Source: CAZZCN01 sp964652975
GTDB lineage: Bacteria > Bacillota > Clostridia > Saccharofermentanales > UBA5734
Direction of reading: 5' to 3'
DNA: 47,674 nucleotides
Assembly (NCBI GenBank): GCA_964652975.1
Contig: CAZZCN010000014.1
Coordinates: forward strand, 1-47,674
The first letter of the stretch is position 1. Each line of letters opens with the position of its first letter. A program made the translations under genes and the position numbers. Shown here piece after piece: positions 1-9,992 of the stretch. The notes below the pieces were generated by a model that was not told the origin of the DNA, did not search any database, and saw only the letters and a program-made list of their open reading frames with translations.

Positions 1-1580
1 GTATACCCTGCAATTTGTGCCAATACATCTGCAACTGTCTTGCCTGGAACAATATTCGTCAGATAAGGTGTCTGACTAACACCAAGTGTTCCTAATTTAA
101 GCTCAAGCCTGATTTTGGCTCTGATGTATAGGTTGCCAGCTACTGAAGCTCCTGTATCGTTTACAGTCTGTAAGGCAAGAATCTCACCTTGATTGAGATA
201 GATATTGTTTAGTGTTGGAACATCAATCTGCGTCCCTGCCGGTATTACCTGATAGTCACTTCCTGTAGGCCAGACTTTTGTATATGCTGACCTCCAACCG
301 TTCACCGAATAATTGGCTTTAACAATTCTAAATTTCATATTTGTATCTTGAGCTTTGATATAGCCGTTTGTATCTTCGGGAAGTATGCTGTATTTTCCGG
401 CTGAAGGTGCTTTGAAAGAGAGAGACGTTGTTGTTGTCATGTTATTTGGTGTAGCAGCCCAAGTTGCATTAATTCTAGCCCAAACCGCTCCCCAAGCGTC
501 CACAAATCCAACATTGTTTCCACCTGCCCATTCTTTTGTCCACAAGTAGCCATAACTCTCCAGTCTCGATGGGATTCCATTGCCATCAAGAGCAATGATT
601 GAAGACGCATTACTGATAAATCCATCGCCATAATCAACCTGTGTAAACCAAGGAGCATAATCTTCTGTAAATGTGACTGGTGCCGATGGTGCCCATGCAC
701 CTACAGGAGGATTATATCCGCCGGCTGCATTAAACTGGTCAATCATCAGCTGTCTATAAGATAAAGGTGAATAATCAGTTGGTATAGAAAAATCAGTAAA
801 TGTTACTATAGGTTTTAGGTTCAGATATACGTCACTCGCTGCTGTATGTCCGCCGTTTAATGTATTATAACCTGGAAAAGGATTATAGCATTCAAATGCA
901 ATTTTATCATTAGTGCTTAGTGCCAGATTATTTAATGTTGGCATGGCTACCTGGTCGCCTATTCTAAAGTAGACATAATCTGCGTCTGTAGGCCAGATTT
1001 TTACATTGTTTACTGTGATTCTGAACTTAATCGGGTTGGCATCCAGCGCACTATTATATGTAGTATTGTTTGGAACTATTGCTGGTGCTTTAATGTCAGG
1101 GAACAGACTTGAACCCTCAACTTTGAAAATCCCGCTGTAAGGAGCTATAAATACAAGACGTCCGGCTGTGGTATTATAGGAGGGTTTAATTTGCACTATA
1201 GTTGGAAATGCAGATTCGAGAGATGAAGAAACACCAACATCAACTGCCCATCCGTCTGAAATAAATGCCATATCTGATTCAACGGAAGTTGTAGCGTTCC
1301 ATTGTGCATACTTGGTACCTGATACGGAATTCCAAGCAAAATCAGTAGTATAATTATAATCTGCTTCTACTGCCCATCCTGTTGATTTAGAATATGAAGC
1401 GCCACTATTACCTGGAGAAACAAATGGCTTTATCTGAAGCAGATCAATATCCGTCTTCAATTGCTCAATTGTAAAAGAAACTGGTGGTTGAGTAATGGCT
1501 GCTCCAACATAAACTGTCTGAAAAAGAAACGAAACTAGCATAGCAATTGCAAGCGTGAAACCTAAAACATTTTTCTTCAT
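1..1580 (-). CDS. Secreted modular surface protein with two IWP modules, C-terminus outside window (partial)
   Basis: The frame opens at an ATG at 1578-1580 with a perfect AGGAGG seven bases upstream and stays open to the window edge, so about 526 codons are visible and the 3' end is missing. Residues 1-28 form a Sec signal peptide (MKKN, hydrophobic stretch, then VGAA). Two divergent beta-rich modules of about 200 residues follow, one with KIWPT (near base 985) and one with KVWPT (near base 275). The same modules occur in the proteins at 1749-5885 and 19615-22887. The visible C-terminal end (SQTPYLTNIVPGKTVADVL) resembles the small domain preceding the dockerin in the 1387-residue neighbour, so a dockerin or similar attachment domain may follow outside the window. 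No catalytic motif is seen; a glycan-binding or scaffold role is inferred. It lies 168 bases downstream of the dockerin GH123-like gene and may share its transcript. Confidence 0.85.
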   Translation of the reverse strand, partial: MKKNVLGFTLAIAMLVSFLFQTVYVGAAITQPPVSFTIEQLKTDIDLLQIKPFVSPGNSGASYSKSTGWAVEADYNYTTDFAWNSVSGTKYAQWNATTSVESDMAFISDGWAVDVGVSSSLESAFPTIVQIKPSYNTTAGRLVFIAPYSGIFKVEGSSLFPDIKAPAIVPNNTTYNSALDANPIKFRITVNNVKIWPTDADYVYFRIGDQVAMPTLNNLALSTNDKIAFECYNPFPGYNTLNGGHTAASDVYLNLKPIVTFTDFSIPTDYSPLSYRQLMIDQFNAAGGYNPPVGAWAPSAPVTFTEDYAPWFTQVDYGDGFISNASSIIALDGNGIPSRLESYGYLWTKEWAGGNNVGFVDAWGAVWARINATWAATPNNMTTTTSLSFKAPSAGKYSILPEDTNGYIKAQDTNMKFRIVKANYSVNGWRSAYTKVWPTGSDYQVIPAGTQIDVPTLNNIYLNQGEILALQTVNDTGASVAGNLYIRAKIRLELKLGTLGVSQTPYLTNIVPGKTVADVLAQIAGY

Positions 1581-1748
1581 AAAACATCCTCCTAATAAAA
1601 ATAAAATTTATTGTTTAATAGTACATTTTAACTATAACACCATGAAATTATTTTTCAATATGTATGCATTTAGGCAGTAAATAATTAATATGAGCCAGTA
1701 AAAATCTTATACGAGATTTGCAATAATTGTGTGAAAACCCTATCTGAT

Positions 1749-4700
1749 TCAATGATTCTGGTCTATTGTAAATAATCCCAGCAAAGATTTTTTGATAGCT
1801 AAAAGATCAATGATTGAAATTTTCCCGGTATGCAAGACACATCCGGCTATATAATAATTGTCAGCAAGAAGAGTGGCTTTCAGTAAATGCATTTTCATCG
1901 CCGCCAGATCGGAAATTGCAATATCGCCATCCCCATCAACGTCACCGTAAATAATTGTCTCAAAGGATGTTACTACCTGATTTTCCGTCAAATCTATCCT
2001 GGTTCCCGTCCCTACCTGGTTGTTTACATCTTGGTTGGCGGATAAAGCCACACCATTTCTTAACGTCACAGCATTTTTAATATCTTTAATTGTCGTTCTG
2101 GGTGAAATATTGGTTACTTTATTCGTATTTGAAACCCTGTAAGTCCCGAAATTTGCCTGCACCGGACTTATTGTCCATCTTTGAGAAGTTAATGATGAGG
2201 AGGAGTTCGTCGTTGTAAGATTGCTACCTGCAATACCGTTTCCCTGTATAAATGTATTTGTTCCAAGTTTACTTCTAATTTTTACATAAGTTGTAAAATC
2301 AGAAATGTCCCACTGCATCCTGTTTGATGCTGCATAGACACTTTGAATTAAGCTTTTACCAACAGTATTTACTCCATCCGCAACATCCAAGGACAGACCA
2401 CTTTCACGGTTAATAATCTTATAAACTCCGGATGAAATTTCGGTAATCTGCCACTGCTGCGAAATTGAAGTGGAATTATTCGTATTATTGGTTACTAATG
2501 ATCCAGGACTCGACAAAGCGGTGTCGATAACGATATCAGGGTTGGGTTCATAAGATATCTTATAATATGTCGAGCTGTCATATGATGTCACTGTTATTGT
2601 ACAACTTGCCATATACGCTCCATTTTTGGTGGATACAGTAATTGTAGCAGAGCCGGTGTTGATTCCTGAAATTTTACCGTTACTCTCAACTGTTGCTACT
2701 GTAATGTTATCAGAGCTCCATATTAAATCATTTTCTCCCAGAACCAAATTATTATAGTTGGCGATTAGAAATTTCGATACACCTTTTCCAATTGACATTG
2801 AAGTTTTGTCAAGAGAAAAATTAATTGGATTTCCTGCAGCTATTTTCAAAAGTTCAAGCCGATTGCTTAATAATTCCTTAGTGCTTCTATTGAAAATCTG
2901 TCCGGATAAAACCATTGTCTTAACTGTGCTTGCGGTGTAATTGCTATCAACATCATAAGCCAGTTTTAAAATCTCGTAATCCTCGAAACCGTCTCTTACA
3001 GCAGTTGACCTTGGCCCTTCTTTTACAGTAAGGTTAGTCGCATCAGGATAGACAAGCCAGGCGTCTTCGACAGCGTCCTGGCAGTACATATCTGCATAAG
3101 GATTGTTAGGATTATTAACTGATTTGTAGTATGAGTTCCAGCTCCAGTGTAAATACCCTTTCAAATTGTTCTGATACATGTACCAGCCAATCATTCTTGT
3201 ACTTTGGAGCGGGTAATCCCCTACCCTGGTCATCCAGTTACCTTGTGGGTTCACACAGGTGTATGTCCACAATTGTCTTCCAGCAGTGTTGTTTATCGTA
3301 TCAAAAGCAGACTTGTTGTTTTCGTAGCTGTCGATTTGTGGCACAGGAATATTCAGTTCTGTTCCAAACCTTGTGTTCTGCTCGCTTCCCGGGTCTATTG
3401 TCTTAATGGATGAGTTGATCCCCTTCAATCTGTTGTATAGCGCTGTCATTTCGTTGAATTGGACCTGGGTATAAGGCTCGTCAGCAGCATGTTGAAGCCA
3501 CATATTTATCCAGCCGTTGGTCTGTAAATGTGCATAAAGGGCTGTATATAATTTATCGATGTGAGAATTCACCTCAGCAGAGTTTGTTTCAACTAATTTC
3601 CATACCGAACTTGCTTTGCCGTCAGGTTGTCTTTTGAACACCCATGCAGCTAGTTCTGTATTAGGGTTCTGGTTGATGTACCAGTCCTTTTCGTAAGGGT
3701 AGTCGCTGTCCAGATATTTTACAGAACCGTAGGAGATAAACGTGTTTACAAACTGGTCGAACTTTGTCCAGTCAAAGGTGTAATTCCCACTTAAATCAAT
3801 CGTCATGTCAGGCAGCAACAAAGCCTCGACAGGAACCCTGATTGTATTCTGTCTTTGTTTTTTCATAACCGATGCATAGTTTTGCATCAAAGTCCAGAAA
3901 TTAGAGCTGTAGCTTGTCATGTTGTAAATCGTGTTTAACGATGTTGTTTTTTCCATGTATTGAGCAGCTCTTGAACTGGTGGCGGAGTTGAAATAGGCAT
4001 TGTACGCAAGGCTTGAATCCTTGGCATCGGGTATTGTCGCGTTGTAGACAACAATTGTTACCGGTACCACGGTTTGTCCCAGGTTTGTATTGATTCTTAC
4101 GTTTGTATTATATGTTCCGGCCGTTGTTGAAGCAAGCGACGTTGCCTCTACCAGGATGCTTTGGGTCTTGCCTGCTGTAATCGTTCCGATTGTTGTTGTA
4201 TTGTCGTAATAAGCCGGAATGTAACCGGGTGACAGTGTCCTCACATATCCTGCGCTTCTGTTCCATTCCTCTCTGATTCCATAAGAGGACTTTGAGTTAT
4301 AGATATTGCGCACAGGTTTGACTGTTACAGTCGGTACATTCGACCCTGATATCGCATCCACACTGACAGATGCGCCGGTAAGGTCCTGGCTGTCACACCT
4401 CAATGCAACCTGGATGCTTTCACTTTCGTTCTTGGCCATGCTGATTGTGCCGTCCGCAAGGGAATTAGATGATTGTACAGTGTCTGTAAAGACGTCGTTC
4501 AAAGCCCCTTCATACCAGGTAGAGATGGTGTTCCTGGTAAAATTTGTCGTAGACACGCACTTCACTTCGGGGAAGAAAGCCAGCGCTGCAAGCCATCCTG
4601 TCAGTCCAGATGTGTCGGTGCAATCCACTACGAACCTTACTGTATCGGTTGTGTCCAGAGTCAGGTCAAGACTTGGGAACTGTGCTATAGGACTGTTTTT

Positions 4701-5885
4701 TGACAGACCCAGTGGAATGGAATTTCTTGGCCAGATTATAGTGTCGTTCTTGTATATGGCGAATTTTGCGGTCTTATCTGCATCACCTGATGAGATGCTT
4801 GAGGCATTCATAAGATCGATTGTTGTATATAACGCGTCAGGTCCTATGCTGTGAAGACCTGACTGTGTTGGCTTGAAAGAAAGTGATATCTTGGCGGTGG
4901 AACCCGAGGGAGTTGGATTGGGAACCCTTGACACTCCCTTGTACGGCTGAAAAACCATTCCGTACCAGGTTTCGCCTCGCCCGATTATTGACGCGCCCCA
5001 GCTGAATTCTGCAGCCTGGTTATATGCGTTCCATAGTGAATTCTCATAATATTCAGCTTTCCATGGGCTTGTCTGTGTATAGGAATACCACTGGTCAACC
5101 AGTGTATTTGCTTCGATTATTGCACTTTGGTTGTTGGCGGACGCTATAGAATAAGCGCTTGTAAAACTGGTTTCGGTTATAACCGGATACAGGTTCATGC
5201 AGGCGTTGTAGCCGTATAACCCCGTCTGGTCCTTGTTTTCTATTACAAACCTCAATGTGTCTGTGGTTGACAGGTTGACCTGAAGTGTCGGAAACGCCGC
5301 CGACGGACTGTTCTTAGACAGCTGCAATGGCATCCCGTTGGCCGGCCAGATCATTGTCTCATTTCTGTAGATGGCAAATTTCGATGTCTTGGCGGCGTCT
5401 CCTGAAGGTATGCTGCCTGCTGCTCCAAGATTGATTGTTGTGTAGTTTGGATTCGGTGAAATTGTAAATCTTCCCGATTGTACAGGTTTATAGCTAAGGG
5501 CGGCTTTTGCATCTGTATTCATTGGAACTATCTGCGGTACACGTGATACTCCACCGTTTGATTGAAAAGCTATGCCATACCAGTTTGTGCCAAACCCCAG
5601 TATGGAGCCTCCCCAACTGAACTTTGCGGTCTTGTCATATCTTACCCAGCCATAGCCATATCCGGGACTGACTTCTCCGTACCATTGTCCCGAAGGATTG
5701 TAATTTGTCCATTGGTCGGCGGTGGCTACGGCGTTTTCTATGTCGGCGCTTAAACTGCTGACGTCCGGGATTGTCTGCAGAGCTGTCACAATGGTCGGCA
5801 GCATAATAGAGTTTATCAGCAGTGTAAGACATATTAAAATACCTAGATAACTCAATAGTAAAATTTTTTTCTTGTTTTTTTCCAT
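1749..5885 (-). CDS. Secreted GH123/DUF4091-type glycosidase with two IWP modules, BIG2, ricin-type and dockerin domains
   Basis: This is a 1378-residue extracellular enzyme. I place the start at the ATG at 5885 because a GAGGT ribosome site sits five to six bases upstream; an ATG nine codons earlier lacks one. Order: signal peptide/hydrophobic segment (about 1-35); two tandem ~200-residue IWP modules (about 35-455); a GH123 N-terminal beta-sandwich (about 455-640); the DUF4091 catalytic barrel (about 640-1070) with the Asp-Glu pair in HAADEP near residue 800 and the C-terminal signature RDGFEDYEIL; a bacterial Ig-like group 2 domain (SATITV); a ricin-type beta-trefoil with QQW/QRW motifs; then a small domain and a dockerin. 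GH123 enzymes are known exo-beta-N-acetylgalactosaminidases using an Asp-Glu pair; the true substrate here is unknown. The first dockerin calcium loop (DVDGDGDIAISD) is canonical, but the second has lost its ligands (CVLHTGKISIID). Confidence 0.9.
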   Translation of the reverse strand: MEKNKKKILLLSYLGILICLTLLINSIMLPTIVTALQTIPDVSSLSADIENAVATADQWTNYNPSGQWYGEVSPGYGYGWVRYDKTAKFSWGGSILGFGTNWYGIAFQSNGGVSRVPQIVPMNTDAKAALSYKPVQSGRFTISPNPNYTTINLGAAGSIPSGDAAKTSKFAIYRNETMIWPANGMPLQLSKNSPSAAFPTLQVNLSTTDTLRFVIENKDQTGLYGYNACMNLYPVITETSFTSAYSIASANNQSAIIEANTLVDQWYSYTQTSPWKAEYYENSLWNAYNQAAEFSWGASIIGRGETWYGMVFQPYKGVSRVPNPTPSGSTAKISLSFKPTQSGLHSIGPDALYTTIDLMNASSISSGDADKTAKFAIYKNDTIIWPRNSIPLGLSKNSPIAQFPSLDLTLDTTDTVRFVVDCTDTSGLTGWLAALAFFPEVKCVSTTNFTRNTISTWYEGALNDVFTDTVQSSNSLADGTISMAKNESESIQVALRCDSQDLTGASVSVDAISGSNVPTVTVKPVRNIYNSKSSYGIREEWNRSAGYVRTLSPGYIPAYYDNTTTIGTITAGKTQSILVEATSLASTTAGTYNTNVRINTNLGQTVVPVTIVVYNATIPDAKDSSLAYNAYFNSATSSRAAQYMEKTTSLNTIYNMTSYSSNFWTLMQNYASVMKKQRQNTIRVPVEALLLPDMTIDLSGNYTFDWTKFDQFVNTFISYGSVKYLDSDYPYEKDWYINQNPNTELAAWVFKRQPDGKASSVWKLVETNSAEVNSHIDKLYTALYAHLQTNGWINMWLQHAADEPYTQVQFNEMTALYNRLKGINSSIKTIDPGSEQNTRFGTELNIPVPQIDSYENNKSAFDTINNTAGRQLWTYTCVNPQGNWMTRVGDYPLQSTRMIGWYMYQNNLKGYLHWSWNSYYKSVNNPNNPYADMYCQDAVEDAWLVYPDATNLTVKEGPRSTAVRDGFEDYEILKLAYDVDSNYTASTVKTMVLSGQIFNRSTKELLSNRLELLKIAAGNPINFSLDKTSMSIGKGVSKFLIANYNNLVLGENDLIWSSDNITVATVESNGKISGINTGSATITVSTKNGAYMASCTITVTSYDSSTYYKISYEPNPDIVIDTALSSPGSLVTNNTNNSTSISQQWQITEISSGVYKIINRESGLSLDVADGVNTVGKSLIQSVYAASNRMQWDISDFTTYVKIRSKLGTNTFIQGNGIAGSNLTTTNSSSSLTSQRWTISPVQANFGTYRVSNTNKVTNISPRTTIKDIKNAVTLRNGVALSANQDVNNQVGTGTRIDLTENQVVTSFETIIYGDVDGDGDIAISDLAAMKMHLLKATLLADNYYIAGCVLHTGKISIIDLLAIKKSLLGLFTIDQNH

Positions 5886-6311
5886 TTTTAACCTCAATTT
5901 TTCACTTTCCATATTAAATATGGATAAATAAATCTTAACCTATATATTCTCATTTTATATCGTTCGTATAAATGTTCAATATATTTTCTTTTGAATTTAT
6001 AATATATTATTATGGAGTTTATAAATATTGCCTGAACTTCAAAAGTTTTCTGAAATAAACCAGGCCAGAGATGTCTTATATTGAATCCCTGACCTGATTG
6101 ATTAATTTACTATTACTTTATTATCTCATCATAGACCCAGACTTTTATGGCAACAGTGTGATATCCCATGCATTTAGTTTACTCGATGCTTGTTCTGCAG
6201 CAAATGAATATAGTAATATTGTTACATAACTAATTAATATATTTGTATGGGTCACAATGCAAAATAATGTAGAATTATTAAATGTAATAAATTTTTATGA
6301 GGTGATCAAAC
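5886..6311. other. Divergent intergenic region between the dockerin enzyme and the propeller gene
   Basis: These 426 bases separate two divergently transcribed genes and presumably hold both promoters. The sequence is AT-rich and I could not fix convincing -35/-10 boxes. The ribosome site of the plus-strand gene (GAGGTG, about 6299-6304) lies at the right end. A stretch on the minus strand around 6150-6290 stays open without a start codon and could be a decayed gene end, but this is weak. No strong terminator or tandem repeat was seen. Confidence 0.5.
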
Positions 6312-8348
6312 ATGACTGAAATCTTTCAATCAAAAAAATATACCACTGTTCCTGAACAGACAATAGATTATTTCAAAATCATTCCACAAGAAGGCGTAAA
6401 ACATAAGATTTTCGATAGCGAATGCAGACACAATGCTATCTGGGATCTGGCGATATCTCCTGAAGGAAGAGTGTTTTTCAGTCTTTGTGCAGAGCTGGGT
6501 GAAAGCCAGTATGTCAGGCTTTATGAATATCTGGAGCCAACAAACGATTTCAAGCTGCATTTCCGTCTTGAAGACAATATAATTCAACAGGACATTGCAA
6601 TCAGGGCAAGTAAGATTCATACATCGATGAGTTTTATGAATGACGGCAGAATGATTATGTCTACGCATACCACTTCTCAAGCTCCACAACACCCTTATTG
6701 GATGCCTTATTCTTTTTATCGTCATCAATTCGAGGGTTATCAAGGGTCAAACATCATCATATACGACCCTGTTACATGCAAATTGGAGAATCGCGGAGTC
6801 CCTGTCCCCTTTGAAACTATTTACGGTGGTGCATATGATTCCAAATACAACGCTTTTTATTTTTCAGGAATGTTAAGAGGTCATTTCTATAGATTTGATA
6901 TTGCCACCAACCAGGTGAAAGACCTGGGACAGGGTTGTGACGGACAGGTGTATAAGATGTCAAAGGGACCGGATGGTCATATTTACACTTCAACTAGACT
7001 AGGCAGAATGATAAGACTTAATGTTGACAAGCAATGTATTGAGGATTTGGAGATTGATATCCCTGATGATTCAAGAGGTTCCCACACCTCAAGAATGCAA
7101 TTGGGGCATTGCGTCTGGCATCCTAACGGCAAATTGTATTTTTGTGTTTCAAGACACGACAACCTGTTTTGTTATGATCCGGTTACGAATTCACTCGAAG
7201 ATATGGGGCTTGCGATAGGTTCTGATAATGGTATTGAAAGCATGAACTGGCCCAATGGTATTGCAGTGGACAACAAGGGCAGGTTATGGTATGGGGTCTT
7301 GGTTAACAGCAAGGGATTTCCAGGCGGCATGAGACTTTTTTGTCTTGATTTTCAAAATAGCAAAAAACCTGTTGATTATGGGTTTATAGGGTCTTCACAG
7401 CGCTGTCTTCATGTTATAAGTGAAATGGAATGCCATGACGATATCCTATATATAGCAGATAGTAATCATCAGTTCGATCCAGCCGGCGTTATTGCTGTGG
7501 ATCTGTCAAAACTTTCAGAGGGTCTTTTGCAAAATACTAAACCTGTTTATAGCAACGATGCCGGACTCTACATGTGTGTCGAAAATGGCAGGGATCTCTT
7601 CCATTTTGAAAAGGAAATATTTGACCGCGACGCATTAATGTTCTTGAAAGGTATGGAGGATTGTGAAGAAGTCTGGAAGTCATCCGATAAAAACTGGGAC
7701 ACGTTTCAATGTCAACAGTCCAAAATTGTTAAACTATGGAAACATGTGGGCGCCGAGGATTCAAAAGTTTTAAAACTGGAATGGCTTGATGATAACAACC
7801 TGACCGGTATTTGCGGTAAGAATCAAAAATACTCTTTTAAAATAAATGTAATAGACGGGTTATCTGATTTAATAAAAATCCATGATTACAAAGAACCTGT
7901 CACGGATTTTTCCGAGTATAACAAATTAAATCTTCCGTTTGTTGCCGGAAGACAGTATAAGGCTGTCGCTACTGCTGTTCTTGATTTCACGAATGAAACC
8001 AAGTTAATTGGCACCGAAGACGGATTTTTGTGCCTTTATAGAAACGGAAGTGTGTTTTCTTTGGGGCAGGCGGCTCAATACGGTCCAGTACATGCCTTGG
8101 CAACAGACTCGGCAAAATCCAAGGTATATGGAGTCGCATCATATCCAATGGATATCGGTTCTATTTTTTCTTACGATGATGAAAACGGACTTAGACAACT
8201 GGGTAGATTGTCATTTTATAGTCCAACACCTGATTATTTTGCCAACAGCTGCGAACCGACAACTTGTGCGGTTTCTCCCGACGGTAGACATGTGGCGTTT
8301 GGAACCATCGACAGGCTTGGCACTGTTTTCATTTGCAAAGTAAACTGA
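6312..8348 (+). CDS. Cytoplasmic beta-propeller protein, paralogue of the 13871-15895 product
   Basis: This 678-residue protein has no signal peptide or membrane segment, so it is likely cytoplasmic. It is built from repeated short beta segments (ISPEGRVFFSL, GPDGHIYTSTRLGR, HPNGKLYFCVSR, DNKGRLWYGV, SPDGRHVAFGT) typical of propellers of the SMP-30/YVTN/NHL type, and its length could hold two propellers or one large one. It aligns throughout with the minus-strand 13871-15895 product. Shared His-rich motifs stand out: KIH (His103), HTTSxAPQHPYW (His119, His127), CHDD (His375) and SNHxFDP (His386). Such histidines could bind metal or act in catalysis, as in propeller-fold polysaccharide lyases, but no known family signature is recognised. 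It is the only plus-strand gene in the first 40 kb. GAGGTG lies just upstream of the ATG. Function unknown. Confidence 0.85.
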   Translation: MTEIFQSKKYTTVPEQTIDYFKIIPQEGVKHKIFDSECRHNAIWDLAISPEGRVFFSLCAELGESQYVRLYEYLEPTNDFKLHFRLEDNIIQQDIAIRASKIHTSMSFMNDGRMIMSTHTTSQAPQHPYWMPYSFYRHQFEGYQGSNIIIYDPVTCKLENRGVPVPFETIYGGAYDSKYNAFYFSGMLRGHFYRFDIATNQVKDLGQGCDGQVYKMSKGPDGHIYTSTRLGRMIRLNVDKQCIEDLEIDIPDDSRGSHTSRMQLGHCVWHPNGKLYFCVSRHDNLFCYDPVTNSLEDMGLAIGSDNGIESMNWPNGIAVDNKGRLWYGVLVNSKGFPGGMRLFCLDFQNSKKPVDYGFIGSSQRCLHVISEMECHDDILYIADSNHQFDPAGVIAVDLSKLSEGLLQNTKPVYSNDAGLYMCVENGRDLFHFEKEIFDRDALMFLKGMEDCEEVWKSSDKNWDTFQCQQSKIVKLWKHVGAEDSKVLKLEWLDDNNLTGICGKNQKYSFKINVIDGLSDLIKIHDYKEPVTDFSEYNKLNLPFVAGRQYKAVATAVLDFTNETKLIGTEDGFLCLYRNGSVFSLGQAAQYGPVHALATDSAKSKVYGVASYPMDIGSIFSYDDENGLRQLGRLSFYSPTPDYFANSCEPTTCAVSPDGRHVAFGTIDRLGTVFICKVN

Positions 8349-8361
8349 TCCGGACAAATAT

Positions 8362-8505
8362 GATCACATTAGATCACATTAGATTAGATTAGATTAGATT
8401 AGATTAGATTAGATTGGATTGGATTGGATTGGATTGGATTGGATTAGATTAGATTGGATTAGTTTAATTTAGTTTAGTTTACTTTAGTTTTGTTTCGTTT
8501 TTATT
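8362..8505. repeat. Pentanucleotide tandem repeat (GATTA/GATTG)n decaying to GTTTA
   Basis: Just after the propeller gene stop there are two GATCACATTA units, then about seven GATTA units, six GATTG units, a mixed GATTA/GATTG stretch, and a degenerating series of GTTTA-like units. The G/A alternation comes in blocks, which suggests slippage expansion of a variant unit. It lies between a stop codon and a terminator, so it would sit in the 3' untranslated region of the propeller mRNA. No spacers are present, so it is not CRISPR. Confidence 0.95.
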
Positions 8506-8626
8506 TGGTCGGAATACCATGGATTAATTTGGAATAGTTTTGATGAGTTTAGAATATTTTGGATTAGGTAGAAACAGATTGTAACAGGTAGGATTAGGTC
8601 GAATTTATTTTTGTTTTGGTTATGAA

Positions 8627-8657
8627 AACACCCTCTAAATTAATTTTAGAGGGTGTT
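8627..8657. terminator. Bidirectional rho-independent terminator
   Basis: A near-perfect palindrome has 13-base arms (8627-8639 and 8645-8657; ACCCTCTAAA paired with TTTAGAGGGT) around a short AT loop. It is followed on the plus strand by GTTTTTCTCT and on the minus strand by TTTTC. It separates the convergent propeller gene (stop 8348) and URO-D-like gene (stop 8695) and marks the end of the long minus-strand gene series. Confidence 0.9.
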
Positions 8658-8694
8658 GTTTTTCTCTGTTGCTTTTCTCTTATTGTTATACTTT

Positions 8695-9825
8695 TTACTT
8701 GATAGGGTACTTTCCGTATTTCTCTGCGGTTTCAAATAGCGCGATAATATTTTCCGGTGGACAGTTGGCCTGAATATTATGACCTGATCCGAAGATATAC
8801 CCTCCTCCCGGCGCAAAAGACTTGATCCGGTATTTGGTATCCTCTATCAGGGTTTCCTTATCGAGATGAAACAGTCCTTGATTGTCCAAGCCACCGTGGA
8901 AACAAATCTTTTTACCATATAGATTTTTGAGATTGGCAGAATCCCCCATGTGCGCAGCATTAGCCTGCAGCGGTTGTATTATATCAACTCCCATTTCGAT
9001 GAAGTCATCCATGCACCACAAAACCGAACCGCAAGAATGATACGCTACTTTCGCATTGCTTTTTGCTTTCATTGCTCGAATCATTTTGGCAAATCTTGGC
9101 ACAACAGTAGATCTAAATTCCTCCGGTCTGATCAATGGTCCATCCTGACTTCCCCAATCATCACCTGCCCACATGATTTGAACATATTCACCGATTTCTC
9201 CAAGATAGCTGTTGATATATTCTATCTGCCATTCCATTATCATATCTAAAAGATAATTGGCAAACTCAGGATCGCCAGCTGTGTCTGCCATGAAATTTTC
9301 ATAGCCTCTAAGACACCATGCTAAATAGTACAGATTAGGCAAATCTCCGCTTACAAGTGCCTTATCGGTGTTTTCGTACATCCATTTCGCTTTTTCCTTC
9401 AACCCTGCTATTCTTGATTTGTCCGTCGGATCGGGCATTTTGAATTTTTTCAAATCCTCAATGGTTTCTGCATCACGCAAAGGAGACTTCTTAAAATCAT
9501 AATAATATCCACATTTTTCGAAATACGTTCCAAACTGATCATAGAAATTCCCGTTTTCATCTTCCTTGTATTGCCAGAACGAAGGTGAATTCCCATAAAT
9601 TACCCTCGTATCGACATTAAACAATTGCAGTATTTCCTCAGACGGCATGGCAAGCCTCTGCACGGGATCAAAAACTCTGATCTCTTCTTCCCTGCCTAAA
9701 TACTTAAGCAGATTCCTATAAGCAACTTCGTGTATTCCTGAAATGTGGATCATACCCCAGTCAATAGGAATTCTGTCCGGTTCCTCATGGTTAATCGCCT
9801 TGATAATTCGTTCTCTTGAATTCAT
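8695..9825 (-). CDS. URO-D/MtaA-family methyltransferase-like protein
   Basis: This 376-residue cytoplasmic protein belongs to the uroporphyrinogen decarboxylase superfamily in its MtaA/CmuA-like branch. It begins with the typical MNSRERIIKAINHEEPDRIPID. The zinc-site pattern of corrinoid:thiol methyltransferases is visible: His-x-Cys in YHSCGS (about residue 263) and a later Cys in QANCPPENI. GGLDNQ and FGSGHNIQ are also present. Such proteins usually move methyl groups between a corrinoid protein and a thiol, but no corrinoid-binding protein or activator is encoded in this window, so the methyl donor and acceptor are unknown. It is the last gene before the terminator at 8627-8657. AAAGGAG precedes the ATG by nine bases. 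True heme-pathway HemE is unlikely given the metal motif and context. Confidence 0.88.
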   Translation of the reverse strand: MNSRERIIKAINHEEPDRIPIDWGMIHISGIHEVAYRNLLKYLGREEEIRVFDPVQRLAMPSEEILQLFNVDTRVIYGNSPSFWQYKEDENGNFYDQFGTYFEKCGYYYDFKKSPLRDAETIEDLKKFKMPDPTDKSRIAGLKEKAKWMYENTDKALVSGDLPNLYYLAWCLRGYENFMADTAGDPEFANYLLDMIMEWQIEYINSYLGEIGEYVQIMWAGDDWGSQDGPLIRPEEFRSTVVPRFAKMIRAMKAKSNAKVAYHSCGSVLWCMDDFIEMGVDIIQPLQANAAHMGDSANLKNLYGKKICFHGGLDNQGLFHLDKETLIEDTKYRIKSFAPGGGYIFGSGHNIQANCPPENIIALFETAEKYGKYPIK

Positions 9826-9992
9826 TTACAACACTCCTTTTAAAATTCGTTGTTCGAAAATTCTTTTATATTTTGGGTTCAAAAATCATTCTAAATCTAT
9901 GTTTTTTATATGTTTTATCAAAATAAACTCTGAGATTTCTCCTGTGAAAATATATTCGTCCCCTGGTTATTTTGACACTTTGCAAACATCCT

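Noticed and set aside
4306..4854. Plus-strand 182-residue frame inside the dockerin enzyme gene
   Set aside because: It is antisense to conserved coding sequence of the GH123-like protein and has no support of its own.
6110..6300. Minus-strand open stretch reading FAAEQASSKLNAWDITLLP before a stop, possible gene remnant
   Set aside because: There is no start codon, the upstream half is AT-rich and uninformative, and the segment matches nothing I recognise. It may be chance.
8362..8505. CRISPR array
   Set aside because: The repeat unit is 5 bp and there are no spacers or cas genes. The same reasoning excludes 38954-39041 and the palindrome array at 43018-43580.
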